Origin: Devosia sp.
GTDB taxonomy: Bacteria; Pseudomonadota; Alphaproteobacteria; Rhizobiales; Devosiaceae
Assembly (NCBI RefSeq): GCF_028290435.1
Contig: NZ_JAQGJV010000040.1
Span: 1-45,358, forward strand
Direction of reading: 5' to 3'
DNA length: 45,358 nucleotides
Numbering within the stretch: position 1 is the stretch's first letter; each line of letters begins with the position of its first letter. The notes beneath the pieces are model-generated. The model did no database searches, was not told the DNA's origin, and saw only the letters and a list, made by a program, of their open reading frames with translations. Shown piece by piece: positions 28,045 to 37,109 of the stretch. The position numbers were made by a program, and so were the translations under genes.

Positions 28045-28560
28045 TTAACCGGCGGCGCGCTTGGCGGCTTTGTCGAATTTCTTGATGACGCGGTCGCGCT
28101 TCAGGCGGGACAGGTAATCGATGTAGAGCACGCCATCGAGGTGATCGAGTTCGTGCTGGATGCAGACCGCGAGCTTCCCCTCGGCGTCCTTAACTACTTC
28201 ATTGCCATCCAGATCGGTATATTTGACCGTGACGGCATCGGGCCGTTCGACGTCGTAATACAGCTCCGGAATCGACAGGCACCCCTCTTCGGTGGTCTGC
28301 ACCACGTCGGAGAATTTGGTGATTTCGGGATTGATCAGCACCATCGGCTCGGGCTTTTCGCCTTCCTTGGCGAGGTCCATGACGACGATACGCTTCATGA
28401 CGCCGATCTGGGGCGCGGCCAGGCCAATGCCGGGGGCATCATACATGGTGTCGAGCATGTCCTTGGCGAGGGCCTTGATGTCGTCGTCGACCGCGTCGAT
28501 CGGATCGGCAACGGCGCGCAGGCGCGCATCAGGCAAAACGAGAATAGGGCGGATAGCCAT
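28045..28560 (-). CDS. def: Peptide deformylase
   Basis: Iron/zinc metalloenzyme that removes the formyl group from nascent proteins. At 171 residues all three signature motifs are present: GIGLAAPQIG, EGCLS (Cys94) and QHELDH (His136, Glu137, His140). The ATG at 28560 gives the usual MAIRPILVLPD start; earlier in-frame starts have no conserved sequence. First gene of def-fmt-truA, divergent from rmuC. Confidence 0.96.
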   Translation of the reverse strand: MAIRPILVLPDARLRAVADPIDAVDDDIKALAKDMLDTMYDAPGIGLAAPQIGVMKRIVVMDLAKEGEKPEPMVLINPEITKFSDVVQTTEEGCLSIPELYYDVERPDAVTVKYTDLDGNEVVKDAEGKLAVCIQHELDHLDGVLYIDYLSRLKRDRVIKKFDKAAKRAAG

Positions 28561-28667
28561 GAAGGAGCGTCCAAATGGGGTGTTGCCTCTCGATATGGTA
28601 TTTTCCGCCGCGCGGTCAACCGTCGCTGGACTAAACTGGAACATTCCGCGAACAAGCGAATCGCTTT

Positions 28668-29825
28668 ATGCATGGTCGGATGGAAACTGTGCTGTTCACG
28701 CTCGGGAAATTTTCGGTCACGCTCGGCTATGCCATTGCGGGTGGTGTCGGGCTGATCGGACTGCTGCTGGTCATCATGCTGATTGCGGCGATCCGAGCCG
28801 GCGCAGCGCGGGCGCAGGAGGCCGAGGAGGCGCTGGATCGCTCGGCCGCCATGGAGCGGCATATCGCCGGGCTGATGCAGGTGCAGTCGGAAATGACCGG
28901 GCGCGTGCAGTCGATGTCCGAGATGTTCGGCTCGCGCACGGCCGAGTTGAGCCAGATGGTCAATGACCGGCTGGATACGACCAGCCAGCGCGTCGGCCAG
29001 GCCTTGCAGGAGACCCGGGCCAAGACCGACGAGGGGCTTAACAAGCTGCATGAGCGGCTGGCGGTGATCGACCGGGCGCAATCGACCATGACGTCGCTAT
29101 CGAGCGAGATCGTGTCGCTGCAATCGATTCTGTCCAACAAGCAGACGCGTGGCGCTTTTGGTCAGGGGCGGATGGAGGCGATCGTCGGCGATGGCCTCGC
29201 GCCGAACGCCTATTCGTTTCAGTCGACGCTGTCGAACGGCTATCGGCCAGACTGCCTGATCATCATGCCCAATGATGCGCCGAGCCTGGTCATCGACGCC
29301 AAGTTTCCGCTGGAAAGCTGGCAGCGGATTGCCTCGGCGGACAATCCTGAGGCGTTGCGGGCGGCACAGAGCGGCTTCAAGCAGGATATCGCCGTGCATG
29401 TGCGGGCGATTTCGGAAAAATACCTGATCCCCGGCGAGACGCAGGACACGGCCTTCATGTTCGTGCCCTCGGAGTCGATCTTCGCCGATATCCACGAGCA
29501 TTTCGAGGATGTGGTGCAGCGCGCCAGCCGGGCGCGGGTGGTGATCGTGTCTCCGGCTTTGCTGATGCTGTCGATCCAGGTGATCCAGGCGCTGCTGCGC
29601 GATGTGCGAATGCGCGAACAGGCACATTTGATCCAGAAAGAAGTGCGGGAGCTGCTGGCCGATGTGGGTCGGCTGGATGAGCGGGTGAAGAAGCTACAGA
29701 CCCATTTCCGCCAGGCCAATGACGATATCGGCGAAATCCTGACATCGACGGGCAAGGTGACAGGTCGCAGCAAAAGGATCGACGAGATGGATTTCGAAGA
29801 GCCACAGCGGCTGGCCGGCGAATAG
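28668..29825 (+). CDS. rmuC: DNA recombination protein RmuC
   Basis: RmuC limits recombination at inverted repeats in E. coli and carries a restriction-endonuclease-like core. This 385-residue protein has one N-terminal membrane segment (about 18-42), a coiled coil (about 45-150) and the RmuC domain with GQGRMEAIVGDGL, DCLIIMPNDAPSLVIDAKFPLE and FVPSESIFADI. The ATG at 28668 has no clear ribosome-binding site; an in-frame ATG at 28680 is an alternative. It is divergent from def across 107 bases. Confidence 0.92.
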   Translation: MHGRMETVLFTLGKFSVTLGYAIAGGVGLIGLLLVIMLIAAIRAGAARAQEAEEALDRSAAMERHIAGLMQVQSEMTGRVQSMSEMFGSRTAELSQMVNDRLDTTSQRVGQALQETRAKTDEGLNKLHERLAVIDRAQSTMTSLSSEIVSLQSILSNKQTRGAFGQGRMEAIVGDGLAPNAYSFQSTLSNGYRPDCLIIMPNDAPSLVIDAKFPLESWQRIASADNPEALRAAQSGFKQDIAVHVRAISEKYLIPGETQDTAFMFVPSESIFADIHEHFEDVVQRASRARVVIVSPALLMLSIQVIQALLRDVRMREQAHLIQKEVRELLADVGRLDERVKKLQTHFRQANDDIGEILTSTGKVTGRSKRIDEMDFEEPQRLAGE

Positions 29826-29829
29826 GAAC

Positions 29830-30411
29830 CTAGGGCGCAGAACCCTCGGGCAATTTGTCATCGGCGGCACGCTCGGGCCGCACGTCGAAATCGCAGCCGG
29901 CGGCGCCGTAGCGGTTGGTCATGTCGCAATTCATCGCCCGGGCCATGTAGCCGATATATTCGTCGGTTTCTCCGCACGGCAGATCATAACTGGCGCCCGT
30001 CGGCTCCGTGATCTGTACGCCGGCCCAGCGGCCGCCCATATCATCGTCCTGGCCCGGCTCCGGCGGAATATCGAGCATGTGCAGGAGATAGTCGCGCCCA
30101 TCCCAGTTGAAGCGGACCTGCGCATAGTAGCCTTCAGGACCATCCGAATTGGAGAAATAGAATGGTCCTGAGCCAGCAAGGGGTTGGCCGGGGACCAGGG
30201 CGGCAATAATGCCATTTTTCGCGATGAGGAATTGCAGCCTGGTCCAGGTGCCATCATCCTGCTCGACGCCGTAGAGCGAGATGAAGTCGCTTTGCGAATC
30301 CCCAACGCTGCACCCGAACAGGCGAAACGGCTCGTCGGCAAAAGTCGGCACTGAGAACAGCGGCAAGAGCATCGTGGCGACAGCAGACATCCAGATTGTA
30401 CGGCCCAGCAT
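29830..30411 (-). CDS. Secreted hypothetical protein
   Basis: A 193-residue protein with a signal peptide of about 25 residues (cleavage near TFA|DEP). The mature part is predicted soluble, with four cysteines (in FGCSVGD, LPCGETD, MNCDM and AGCDF) that could form two periplasmic disulfides, and an acidic linker EPGQDDDMGG. It is convergent with rmuC, four bases apart. I do not recognise a family. Confidence 0.78.
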   Translation of the reverse strand: MLGRTIWMSAVATMLLPLFSVPTFADEPFRLFGCSVGDSQSDFISLYGVEQDDGTWTRLQFLIAKNGIIAALVPGQPLAGSGPFYFSNSDGPEGYYAQVRFNWDGRDYLLHMLDIPPEPGQDDDMGGRWAGVQITEPTGASYDLPCGETDEYIGYMARAMNCDMTNRYGAAGCDFDVRPERAADDKLPEGSAP

Positions 30412-30477
30412 GACAAAATCCCCATTGCAGTTGTGGCTGCATTTGGGCTTCGGCGCGTGAACTGTGGCTGAACGCGA

Positions 30478-30693
30478 TCAGCTGGCGCTAAGCTCGCTGG
30501 CGGACTTGATGACCTTGGCGCCATCTAGCTGCTCGATCAGGTAGGCGGGCTCATCCTTGCTGGCCTCGCGCACGACTTTGGTGCCCTGCAGCGTCCGCGT
30601 CACCCTCGCGGTGAAGCGGTCGACGATCTTGCCATGGGCCTGGTGTTCGCCCCAAGTCCAGCTGACTTTTGAGCCTTTGCGCAGGTTGGCCAT
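30478..30693 (-). CDS. DUF2945-type small protein (Tudor-like domain)
   Basis: Protein of 71 residues beginning MANLRKGSKVSWTWGEHQAHGKIVDRFT. The KGSKVSWxWG opening, the G-x-I/V turn and the EPAYLIEQLDGAKVIKSASEL ending fit DUF2945, also called the hypervirulence-associated protein Tudor domain. Function in bacteria is unknown. It lies between two unrelated genes, divergent from the acidic protein at 30824. Confidence 0.85.
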   Translation of the reverse strand: MANLRKGSKVSWTWGEHQAHGKIVDRFTARVTRTLQGTKVVREASKDEPAYLIEQLDGAKVIKSASELSAS

Positions 30694-30823
30694 GGTGTGC
30701 TCCGGGTTGATGGGAGACCAACTTTTGGGCCGCGCCTTGGTTCCGCGGCCAATTATTTTGCGACCTTCGGGCGGTCTGGGGCGTTCTGTCTGCTCGATAG
30801 CTCACCAGCGAGGGACGACCAGC

Positions 30824-31315
30824 ATGAGCCAAAATCATAATCACGGCAGCATGATGCCGCAGGAAATCAACTTCGATAATTCCGACCAGCCCGGTATTTC
30901 GCAGCCCTATAGCCAGACCGAAATTGAGGAATTGCTGTTTGGCGACGACCGCCCCGTGGAAGAGCGCTTGCAGCGGCTGCGTGACATTCGCAGCGAACTT
31001 GCCGGGCGCGAAAGTGCCGATTGGGGCGACGAAGACCCGGCCGCACTGCTGGGGGAGGTTGATCGCGCGATCGACGCTCTGACCACCGACGAGGATAATG
31101 CCGACGACACAGACGACTATGCCAATCTGGCGCCGGCGCTGGAACAGGAGGCGGATCTGGAGAGCCTATCGCCTGACGATGTCGAGGCGCGCGAAGCGAT
31201 CGAGGGCCCCGACGAAGACGTCTATCTCGATGACGAGGCCGAGGAGCCGGGCATTCTCGATGAGACCGAGTGGGACGAAGGCTACGACTTCAAGCCCGAG
31301 CGCGGCGTACACTAA
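30824..31315 (+). CDS. Acidic hypothetical protein
   Basis: A 163-residue, very acidic, Asp/Glu-rich protein with no membrane segment or signal peptide. The ATG at 30824 follows GAGGGA by eight bases. The N-terminal part has a His/Asn-rich start (MSQNHNHGSMM), then a helical segment SQTEIEELLFGDDRPVEERLQRLRDIRSEL, and the C-terminal half is likely disordered. It ends six bases from the convergent recR gene. No family recognised. Confidence 0.75.
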   Translation: MSQNHNHGSMMPQEINFDNSDQPGISQPYSQTEIEELLFGDDRPVEERLQRLRDIRSELAGRESADWGDEDPAALLGEVDRAIDALTTDEDNADDTDDYANLAPALEQEADLESLSPDDVEAREAIEGPDEDVYLDDEAEEPGILDETEWDEGYDFKPERGVH

Positions 31316-31321
31316 AGTTGC

Positions 31322-31915
31322 TTAAATCTGCGTGCGCGCCTTGAGGGCCTGGCTCAGCGTGCCCTCATCAAGGTAATCCAACTCGCCGCCCACGGGTACG
31401 CCGTGGGCAAGGCGGGTTATTTTTGGGCCGTCGGGACCGAGACGGTCGGTGATGTAGTGGGCCGTGGTCTGGCCTTCGACGGTCGCATTCACCGCCAGAA
31501 CGACCTCGCGATAGTCTGGGGCGCGGGCCAGCAATTGGTCGATGGAGAGATCGTCCGGGCCAACGCCGTCGAGCGGGGACAGCACGCCCCCCAGCACATG
31601 GTAGCGCACGGCGCCGACACCAGCCCGTTCGAGCGCCCACAGGTCGGCCACATCCTCGACCACGATCAGCATACCGGTTTCGGCGCGGCGCGGATCGGCG
31701 CAGATGGCGCAGGGGCTTTGGGTATCGACATTGCCGCAGACTTCGCAGACGCGGACAGCCAGCACGGCGCGGTCGAGCGCGGCCGAAAGCGGGATCATCA
31801 ACTGATCCTTCTTCTTGATCAGATGCAGCACAGCGCGACGCGCCGAACGCGGCCCCAGCCCCGGCAAGCGGGACAGGAGCTGGATCAGTTGTTCGATTTC
31901 GGGTCCGCCGGCCAT
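31322..31915 (-). CDS. recR: Recombination mediator protein RecR
   Basis: Acts with RecO and RecF to load RecA at single-strand gaps. The 197-residue protein has an N-terminal helix-hairpin-helix ([14 protein letters not shown]), a zinc finger with Cys57, Cys60, Cys69 and Cys72, and a Toprim domain (about 80-175, [14 protein letters not shown]). It sits two bases after ebfC in the conserved dnaX-ebfC-recR order. Confidence 0.97.
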   Translation of the reverse strand: MAGGPEIEQLIQLLSRLPGLGPRSARRAVLHLIKKKDQLMIPLSAALDRAVLAVRVCEVCGNVDTQSPCAICADPRRAETGMLIVVEDVADLWALERAGVGAVRYHVLGGVLSPLDGVGPDDLSIDQLLARAPDYREVVLAVNATVEGQTTAHYITDRLGPDGPKITRLAHGVPVGGELDYLDEGTLSQALKARTQI

Positions 31916-31917
31916 GA

Positions 31918-32241
31918 TTAGAACGGCAGCTTCATACCTGGGGGAATGGGGAGACCCGCCGTGACTTCGGCCATGCGCGACTGGGTCTCTGACTCCACCT
32001 TGCTCTTGGCGTCATTGTGGGCGGCAAGGATCAAGTCCTCCAGCACGCCGACATCGTCTTCCTTGAACAGCGACGGATCGATCTTGAGGCTTTTCATATC
32101 GCCCTTGCCCGAAAGCGAGACGGTGACCAGGCCACCACCGGAGCGGCCTTCGATGACCATGTCGGCCAGTTCGGCCTGCATGGTTTCCATCTTGGCCTTC
32201 ATCTCGCCGGCGGCCTTCATCATGCCCATGAGATCTTTCAT
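31918..32241 (-). CDS. ebfC: YbaB/EbfC nucleoid-associated protein
   Basis: Small DNA-binding dimer of 107 residues. The [25 protein letters not shown] helix and the following [24 protein letters not shown] strand region are typical. Its ATG overlaps the dnaX stop as ATGA, indicating coupled translation. Function is inferred to be nucleoid or recombination related from the family and the dnaX/recR context. Confidence 0.95.
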   Translation of the reverse strand: MKDLMGMMKAAGEMKAKMETMQAELADMVIEGRSGGGLVTVSLSGKGDMKSLKIDPSLFKEDDVGVLEDLILAAHNDAKSKVESETQSRMAEVTAGLPIPPGMKLPF

Positions 32242-33977
32242 TCGTCGTCCTCTTCAGGTTCTGGCGGGGCCACGGTTTCGGGCGCAACGACCACCGCGTC
32301 GTCGCGCAACTTGACGTTGACGACCTTGGCGCCCGGAAATGTCTCAAGAATGGCCTGCACCAGCGGGTCTTCATGAGCCTGGTCATGAGCGGCCTTTTCG
32401 CGGGCGACGCGTTCCTCGCGGACGGTCTTGCCCTCGGGCGCCTTGTTGGAGACGTTGACCAGCCAGCGCTCACCGGTCCAGGCCTGCAGCCGCGCCGACA
32501 GCGTGGCGATGATGCCCGGATCGGTGCCGTCCACCAGCGCCACCTCGATGCTGCCTTGGCCGAACGAAACCGGCCGCATGGTGGATTCCAGCGCGATCTT
32601 GAGCACGATGTCGCGCTTGGCGCCCGCCAAGGCGATCAGTTCGGCATAGGATTCGATGCGGGCCAGAGCCGAGGGAACCGTCGGCTGCGGCGCCGGCGCG
32701 GAAATTGCGGGTGCCTGCTGTTGTTGCGGGGCTTCCTGCCGCATGGCTGACGAGCCGCCAGAGGGTCCGCGCGGCGGTAATGGCGCCATCTGCGGCAGAG
32801 CGGGCGCAGGCTGGTTGGACAGTTTGGCGATCACATCGTCGGGGCTGGGCAGATCGGCTGCATAGGCCAGGCGGATCAGCACCATTTCGGCGGCCTGGAT
32901 GGCGTTGCCGGCGCGGGCGACCTCGTCATAGCCCTTGAACAGGATTTGCCAGGCGCGGGTGAGCGCGCGCATCGGCAGCTTGCCAGCAAGGTCAGCGCCG
33001 CGATTGCGCTCGTCTGGGGTCAGCGAGACATCGTCGGCCGCGGCAGGCACGACCTTGATGCGCGTCACCAGATGAGTGAAATCGGCCAGGTCGGCGACTA
33101 GCGTCTGCGGATCGGCGCCGGCATCGTAGAGGGCGCGCATGGTATCGAGCGCCTCCCCGATGCGGCCGCCCAGCAGGTCTTCGAACAGATCGATAATCCG
33201 GGCACGATCGCCCAGGCCGAGCATGGCCTTGACGGTGGGCGCGGTGACGGCGCCATCGCCATGGGCGATTGCCTGATCAAGCAGGGATTGGTTATCGCGC
33301 ACCGAGCCTTCGCCGGCGCGCACGATCATCGACAAGGCCTCGGGCTCGGAGGGAATGCCCTCCTTGGCCAGCAGGTCTTCCAGATGCCGCGTCATCACAT
33401 CGGGCGTCACCCGGCGCAGGTCGAAGCGCTGGCAGCGGCTGAGGATGGTGACCGGCACTTTGCGGATTTCGGTGGTGGCGAAGATGAACTTCACATAGGG
33501 CGGCGGCTCTTCAAGCGTCTTCAGCAGGCCGTTGAAAGCCGCCGTCGAGAGCATGTGCACTTCGTCGATGATGTAGACTTTATAGGGCGCAGAGGCCGGC
33601 GCGTATTTGACCGAGTCGATGATCTCGCGAATGTCGCCGATGCCGGTATTGGAGGCGGCGTCCATTTCGATGACGTCGACATGGCGGCCTTCGATGATGG
33701 CGCGGCAGTGGATACCTTCGACATCGAGATCGAGCGTCGGGTGCTTGCCGGAGGCGTCCTCATAATTGAAAGCGCGGGCGAGAATGCGGGCCGTAGTGGT
33801 TTTGCCCACGCCGCGCACGCCGGTCAGGATGAAGGCGTGGTGGATGCGGTTCTGCTTGAACGCATTGCCCAGCGTCTGGACCATCGCGTCCTGGCCGATG
33901 AGCGTCGAAAAGCTGACCGGGCGGTATTTGCGCGCCAGGACCAGATAGGGCGACGATGGCGTGTCAGGCGAAGCCAT
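32238..33977 (-). CDS. dnaX: DNA polymerase III subunit gamma/tau
   Basis: Clamp-loader ATPase of 579 residues. Walker [10 protein letters not shown] (53-61), Walker B DEVHML (138-143), sensor 1 in FIFATTE and the SRC arginine finger ([11 protein letters not shown]) are present. The zinc-binding four-Cys module of E. coli DnaX is reduced to one Cys (Cys91). After the helical domains is a Pro/Gln-rich linker (about 395-430), then the tau C-terminal domain with [10 protein letters not shown]. The ffs RNA gene lies 57 bases upstream on the same strand. Confidence 0.96.
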   Translation of the reverse strand: MASPDTPSSPYLVLARKYRPVSFSTLIGQDAMVQTLGNAFKQNRIHHAFILTGVRGVGKTTTARILARAFNYEDASGKHPTLDLDVEGIHCRAIIEGRHVDVIEMDAASNTGIGDIREIIDSVKYAPASAPYKVYIIDEVHMLSTAAFNGLLKTLEEPPPYVKFIFATTEIRKVPVTILSRCQRFDLRRVTPDVMTRHLEDLLAKEGIPSEPEALSMIVRAGEGSVRDNQSLLDQAIAHGDGAVTAPTVKAMLGLGDRARIIDLFEDLLGGRIGEALDTMRALYDAGADPQTLVADLADFTHLVTRIKVVPAAADDVSLTPDERNRGADLAGKLPMRALTRAWQILFKGYDEVARAGNAIQAAEMVLIRLAYAADLPSPDDVIAKLSNQPAPALPQMAPLPPRGPSGGSSAMRQEAPQQQQAPAISAPAPQPTVPSALARIESYAELIALAGAKRDIVLKIALESTMRPVSFGQGSIEVALVDGTDPGIIATLSARLQAWTGERWLVNVSNKAPEGKTVREERVAREKAAHDQAHEDPLVQAILETFPGAKVVNVKLRDDAVVVAPETVAPPEPEEDDE

Positions 33978-34033
33978 ATTGCCCTTTCGCGACCACTGTG
34001 GGGGAGAATCTGCTCGCTGTCATTGGAGCATAG

Positions 34034-34129
34034 TAGGAGGCTGGCATCGACCCGTGAAGGTCTCGTTGGGGCTGCTTCCTTCCGGACCTGACCCGGTTGG
34101 CGAGGAACACGTCCGCGCCAACCTCCCAA
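34034..34129 (-). ncRNA. ffs: SRP RNA (4.5S, small bacterial type)
   Basis: On the minus strand the highly conserved apical hairpin GGTCAGGTCCGGAAGGAAGC appears at about 34074-34093, containing the asymmetric and symmetric loops bound by Ffh. Flanking sequences GGGAGG (starting at 34127) and CCAGCCTCC (ending at 34036) pair to close the long stem, giving about 95 nucleotides. The exact ends are estimates. The position just upstream of dnaX is typical for alphaproteobacteria. Confidence 0.93.
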
Positions 34130-34172
34130 CGGCTATATGTGAGAGAAATGCGGCGAAGGCAAGAGGGTGGCG

Positions 34173-35000
34173 CTACTTCGTGTTCGCGGCCGGATAGACG
34201 CCCAGAATGTGGAACTGGTCGGTGAAGAACCCCAATTCCTCGAAGGCGTGCTGGACGCTGAGGTCGCTGGGGTGGCCTTCGATATCGGCGTAAAATTGCG
34301 TGGCGGTGAAGGCGCCGCCGACCATATAGCTTTCCAGCTTGGTCATGTTGACGCCATTGGTGGCGAAGCCGCCCATGGCTTTATAGAGCGCGGCGGGCAC
34401 GTTGCGGACGCGGAACACGAAGGTGGTCTTGACGCCCGGGGCCGGGGCGGCCTCGGTCTTTTCGCGCGACAGCACGAGGAAGCGCGTGGTGTTGTGGGCG
34501 GCGTCCTCGATGTTTTCGGCCAGCACGTTGAGGCCGTAGAGCTCACCGGCAAAGCGCGACGCAATGGCGGCGACGGATTTGTCGCCCTTTTGGGAGACTT
34601 CGCGGGCGGAGCCGGCGGTATCGATGGAGTTGATCGTGCGGAAGCCGTGATCGGCGATGAACTTACGGCACTGGCCCAAGGCGACCGAGAGCGACTGTAC
34701 CGATTTGATATCGTCCAGGGTCGCGCCGGGCACGGCCAAAAGTGTCATCTCGACGCGCAGATAGGTCTCGCCGACGATATAGAGACCGCTATTGGGCAGC
34801 AGGTGATGAATATCGGTGATACGGCCATAGAGCGAATTTTCCACCGGGACGACGGCGAAATCGGTCTTGCCAGTCTGCACGGCGGCGATGGTTTCCTCGA
34901 AAGTGACGCAGCCGATCGCTTCTTGTCCGGGGAACAGGTTGTTCGTGGCCGCATGGCTGAAGGCACCGGGCTCACCCTGAAAGGCAATCTTATAGGTCAT
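34173..35000 (-). CDS. pheA: Prephenate dehydratase
   Basis: Converts prephenate to phenylpyruvate in phenylalanine synthesis. The 275-residue protein is monofunctional: the dehydratase domain (about 1-185) has FQGEPGAFSH, PVENSLYGRI and the catalytic Thr motif NTTRFLVL; a C-terminal ACT domain (about 190-270) has LESYMVGGAF in place of the usual ESRP, and probably senses phenylalanine. No chorismate mutase domain is attached. Confidence 0.95.
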   Translation of the reverse strand: MTYKIAFQGEPGAFSHAATNNLFPGQEAIGCVTFEETIAAVQTGKTDFAVVPVENSLYGRITDIHHLLPNSGLYIVGETYLRVEMTLLAVPGATLDDIKSVQSLSVALGQCRKFIADHGFRTINSIDTAGSAREVSQKGDKSVAAIASRFAGELYGLNVLAENIEDAAHNTTRFLVLSREKTEAAPAPGVKTTFVFRVRNVPAALYKAMGGFATNGVNMTKLESYMVGGAFTATQFYADIEGHPSDLSVQHAFEELGFFTDQFHILGVYPAANTK

Positions 35001-35254
35001 TCACACGCATCCTGATCTGATGGGCAGGCTTTTGAACCCGGTGGGATAGCGAGTCAATTGAGCGCGCCTCCCGGACGATGGCTAATCGGCGGTGGGGAAT
35101 TGTCGCAGGTAGGAAAGGGCTGTTGCGCGGGGCGTTCCTAGATACTATCTTCCGCGCGCGCCGGGCTCGTTGTTGAGGCGATTTCGCATGCGGAATCGAA
35201 AGTTTAGCGGTATCGGCGCATCGTCCGCAGGGGATGGACTGGCAGAGAGACCAA

Positions 35255-36091
35255 ATGGATTCGTTCGAATTTAACAAGATCATCGGCGCCGTCCTCGGCA
35301 CCCTGTTGTTCGTGATGGGCGTCGGCTTCGTTGCCGAAGCCATTTATGCACCGCGTGAAGACGTTGGGCCGGGCTATGCCCTGCCCGAGCCTGAGCCGGT
35401 TGTGGCTGCCGAAGCTGGCGCACCGGCAGTAGCCGCTGTGCCGCTGGCGACGCTGCTGGCCAGCGCCGACGCCACGCGCGGCCAAGCCGCCGTGCGCAAG
35501 TGCCAGTCGTGCCACAATTTCGGCGAGGGTGAGCCCAGCAAGCAGGGTCCGCATCTTTATGGTGTGGTCGGCCGTCCCGAAGGCAGCATCGCCGATTTCG
35601 CCTATTCGGACGGCATGAAGGCCCATAACGCCGAAGGCGATATCTGGACCTATGAGAACATCAACACCTTCATCACCGCGCCCAAGGCCTATGTCGAAGG
35701 CACCAAGATGAACTTCTCCGGCGTGAAATCACCGGAAGAACGCGCCGACATCCTGGCCTATCTGCAGACGCTGTCGGCCACACCGGTACCGTTCCCGACT
35801 GCCGACGCCGCCGCTCCCGCGGCCGATGCCCCTGCGGCACCGGCCGATGCGACCGCCCCGGCGGCCGGTGCCGAGCCAGCAGCGGCCACTCCGGCTGACG
35901 CTACTGCGACACCCACTACGACGCAGAGCGAAACGCCGGTCGAAGGTACTGCCACCACCAGTGGCACTACCGGGGCTGCGCCTGCTCCGGCGACCACCGA
36001 AGCGACGCCAGCTCCCGCCGCAACGCCTGCTCCGGCAGCGCCTGCTCCGGCAGCCACTCCGGCTCCGGCTGCGGCCCCTGCCACGCCGTAA
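35255..36091 (+). CDS. Membrane-anchored class I cytochrome c with long Ala/Pro tail (CycM-like)
   Basis: Periplasmic, heme-binding electron carrier tethered by an uncleaved N-terminal helix (about 8-30). It resembles CycM cytochrome c552, which feeds the terminal oxidase. The heme site is C83-Q-S-C86-H87, and the distal ligand is Met152 in TKMNFSG. From about residue 176 to 278 the chain is almost only Ala, Pro and Thr with APAPAATPAPA-type repeats. The ATG at 35255 gives the family-typical MDSFEFNKI start; an ATG seven codons earlier is possible. A terminator follows at 36121. Confidence 0.92.
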   Translation: MDSFEFNKIIGAVLGTLLFVMGVGFVAEAIYAPREDVGPGYALPEPEPVVAAEAGAPAVAAVPLATLLASADATRGQAAVRKCQSCHNFGEGEPSKQGPHLYGVVGRPEGSIADFAYSDGMKAHNAEGDIWTYENINTFITAPKAYVEGTKMNFSGVKSPEERADILAYLQTLSATPVPFPTADAAAPAADAPAAPADATAPAAGAEPAAATPADATATPTTTQSETPVEGTATTSGTTGAAPAPATTEATPAPAATPAPAAPAPAATPAPAAAPATP

Positions 36092-36120
36092 GGCCGGGTT
36101 GAGACTTCATAGTATTTTGA

Positions 36121-36150
36121 GAGCCGCGCCCCTGGGCGCGGCTCTATTTG
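36121..36150 (+). terminator. Rho-independent terminator after the cytochrome c gene
   Basis: Perfect ten-base arms GAGCCGCGCC (36121-36130) and GGCGCGGCTC (36135-36144) with a four-base loop, followed by TATTTGTTTG. Confidence 0.9.
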
Positions 36151-36170
36151 TTTGAGCTGGGGAGACCACA

Positions 36171-37109
36171 ATGCTGCTGCTGCATTTGAGCGATGTCGAC
36201 GAGGCGAGCTGGGCCGAAAAATTTCGTGCGGCGCTGGCCCCCTACCCCGTCGTGCGGCGCGGCGACAGTTACGATCCCAAAGCCGTGCACTATATTTTTG
36301 TGTGGAAGCCCAAGCCCGACGCGTTCGACGGTTTGGATAACCTCAGGGCCGTCCTGTCGCTCGGCGCGGGCGTCGATGCGCTGCTCAAGCATCCGCGCCT
36401 GCCGGCTGCACCAGTGGTGCGCTTCGTCGATGAGGATCTCAGCCAGCGGATGAGCGATTATGTGGTGGCGCATGTAACCATGCACCACCGCCTCCACACA
36501 CGGTTCCAGGCCGATCAGGCGGCGCGGCGCTGGGTGCAGCTTTATCCGCCGGCCGCGTCGCAGACCGTCGTCGGCATCATGGGCATGGGCGTTTTGGGGC
36601 AGGACGCCGCGCGACGGCTGTTGCCGCTGGGGTTCACCGTGCGGAGCTGGAGCCGGACGCCCAAGGCGATCGAGGGCGTTGAGGGTTTTGCCGGAGCCGA
36701 GAGCTTCGACGCGTTCCTGGGCGGTACCGATATCCTGGTCAATCTGCTGCCGCTGACGCCAGACACGGCAGGCATTTTGAACTCCGAAACCTTCGGCAAG
36801 CTACGGCGCGGCGGGCTCGATGGCGGGCCGGTGCTCGTCAATCCGGCGCGGGGCGGGCATCAGCGCGAGGCCGATATCGTCAGGGCCCTCGGCGATGGCA
36901 CGCTGGGCGCAGCCAGCCTCGACGTATTCGAGGTGGAACCCCTGCCCGCCGATAGCCGGCTCTGGGATATCCCCAATTGCTACATCACGCCCCATATCGC
37001 GGCGATCTCGAACGAAGAAGCGGGGGTGGCCTATTACGCGGCAATCATCAAGGCGCATGAGGCGGGCAAGCCGCTGATCAACGTGGTGGATCGCAGCCGG
37101 GGTTATTGA
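36171..37109 (+). CDS. ghrA: Glyoxylate/hydroxypyruvate reductase A-type D-2-hydroxyacid dehydrogenase
   Basis: NAD(P)H-dependent reductase of 312 residues. It has the Rossmann signature GIMGMGVLGQDAARRL, catalytic Arg in VNPARGGHQ, Glu in FEVEPLP and His in ITPHIAA. The N-terminal part (LLLHLSDVDEASWAEKF, LSLGAGVDALLKHP) matches GhrA-like proteins rather than PGDH or LDH types. The start is the ATG at 36171 after GGGGAG. Its 3' end overlaps the convergent MarR-GNAT gene by seven bases. Confidence 0.88.
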   Translation: MLLLHLSDVDEASWAEKFRAALAPYPVVRRGDSYDPKAVHYIFVWKPKPDAFDGLDNLRAVLSLGAGVDALLKHPRLPAAPVVRFVDEDLSQRMSDYVVAHVTMHHRLHTRFQADQAARRWVQLYPPAASQTVVGIMGMGVLGQDAARRLLPLGFTVRSWSRTPKAIEGVEGFAGAESFDAFLGGTDILVNLLPLTPDTAGILNSETFGKLRRGGLDGGPVLVNPARGGHQREADIVRALGDGTLGAASLDVFEVEPLPADSRLWDIPNCYITPHIAAISNEEAGVAYYAAIIKAHEAGKPLINVVDRSRGY

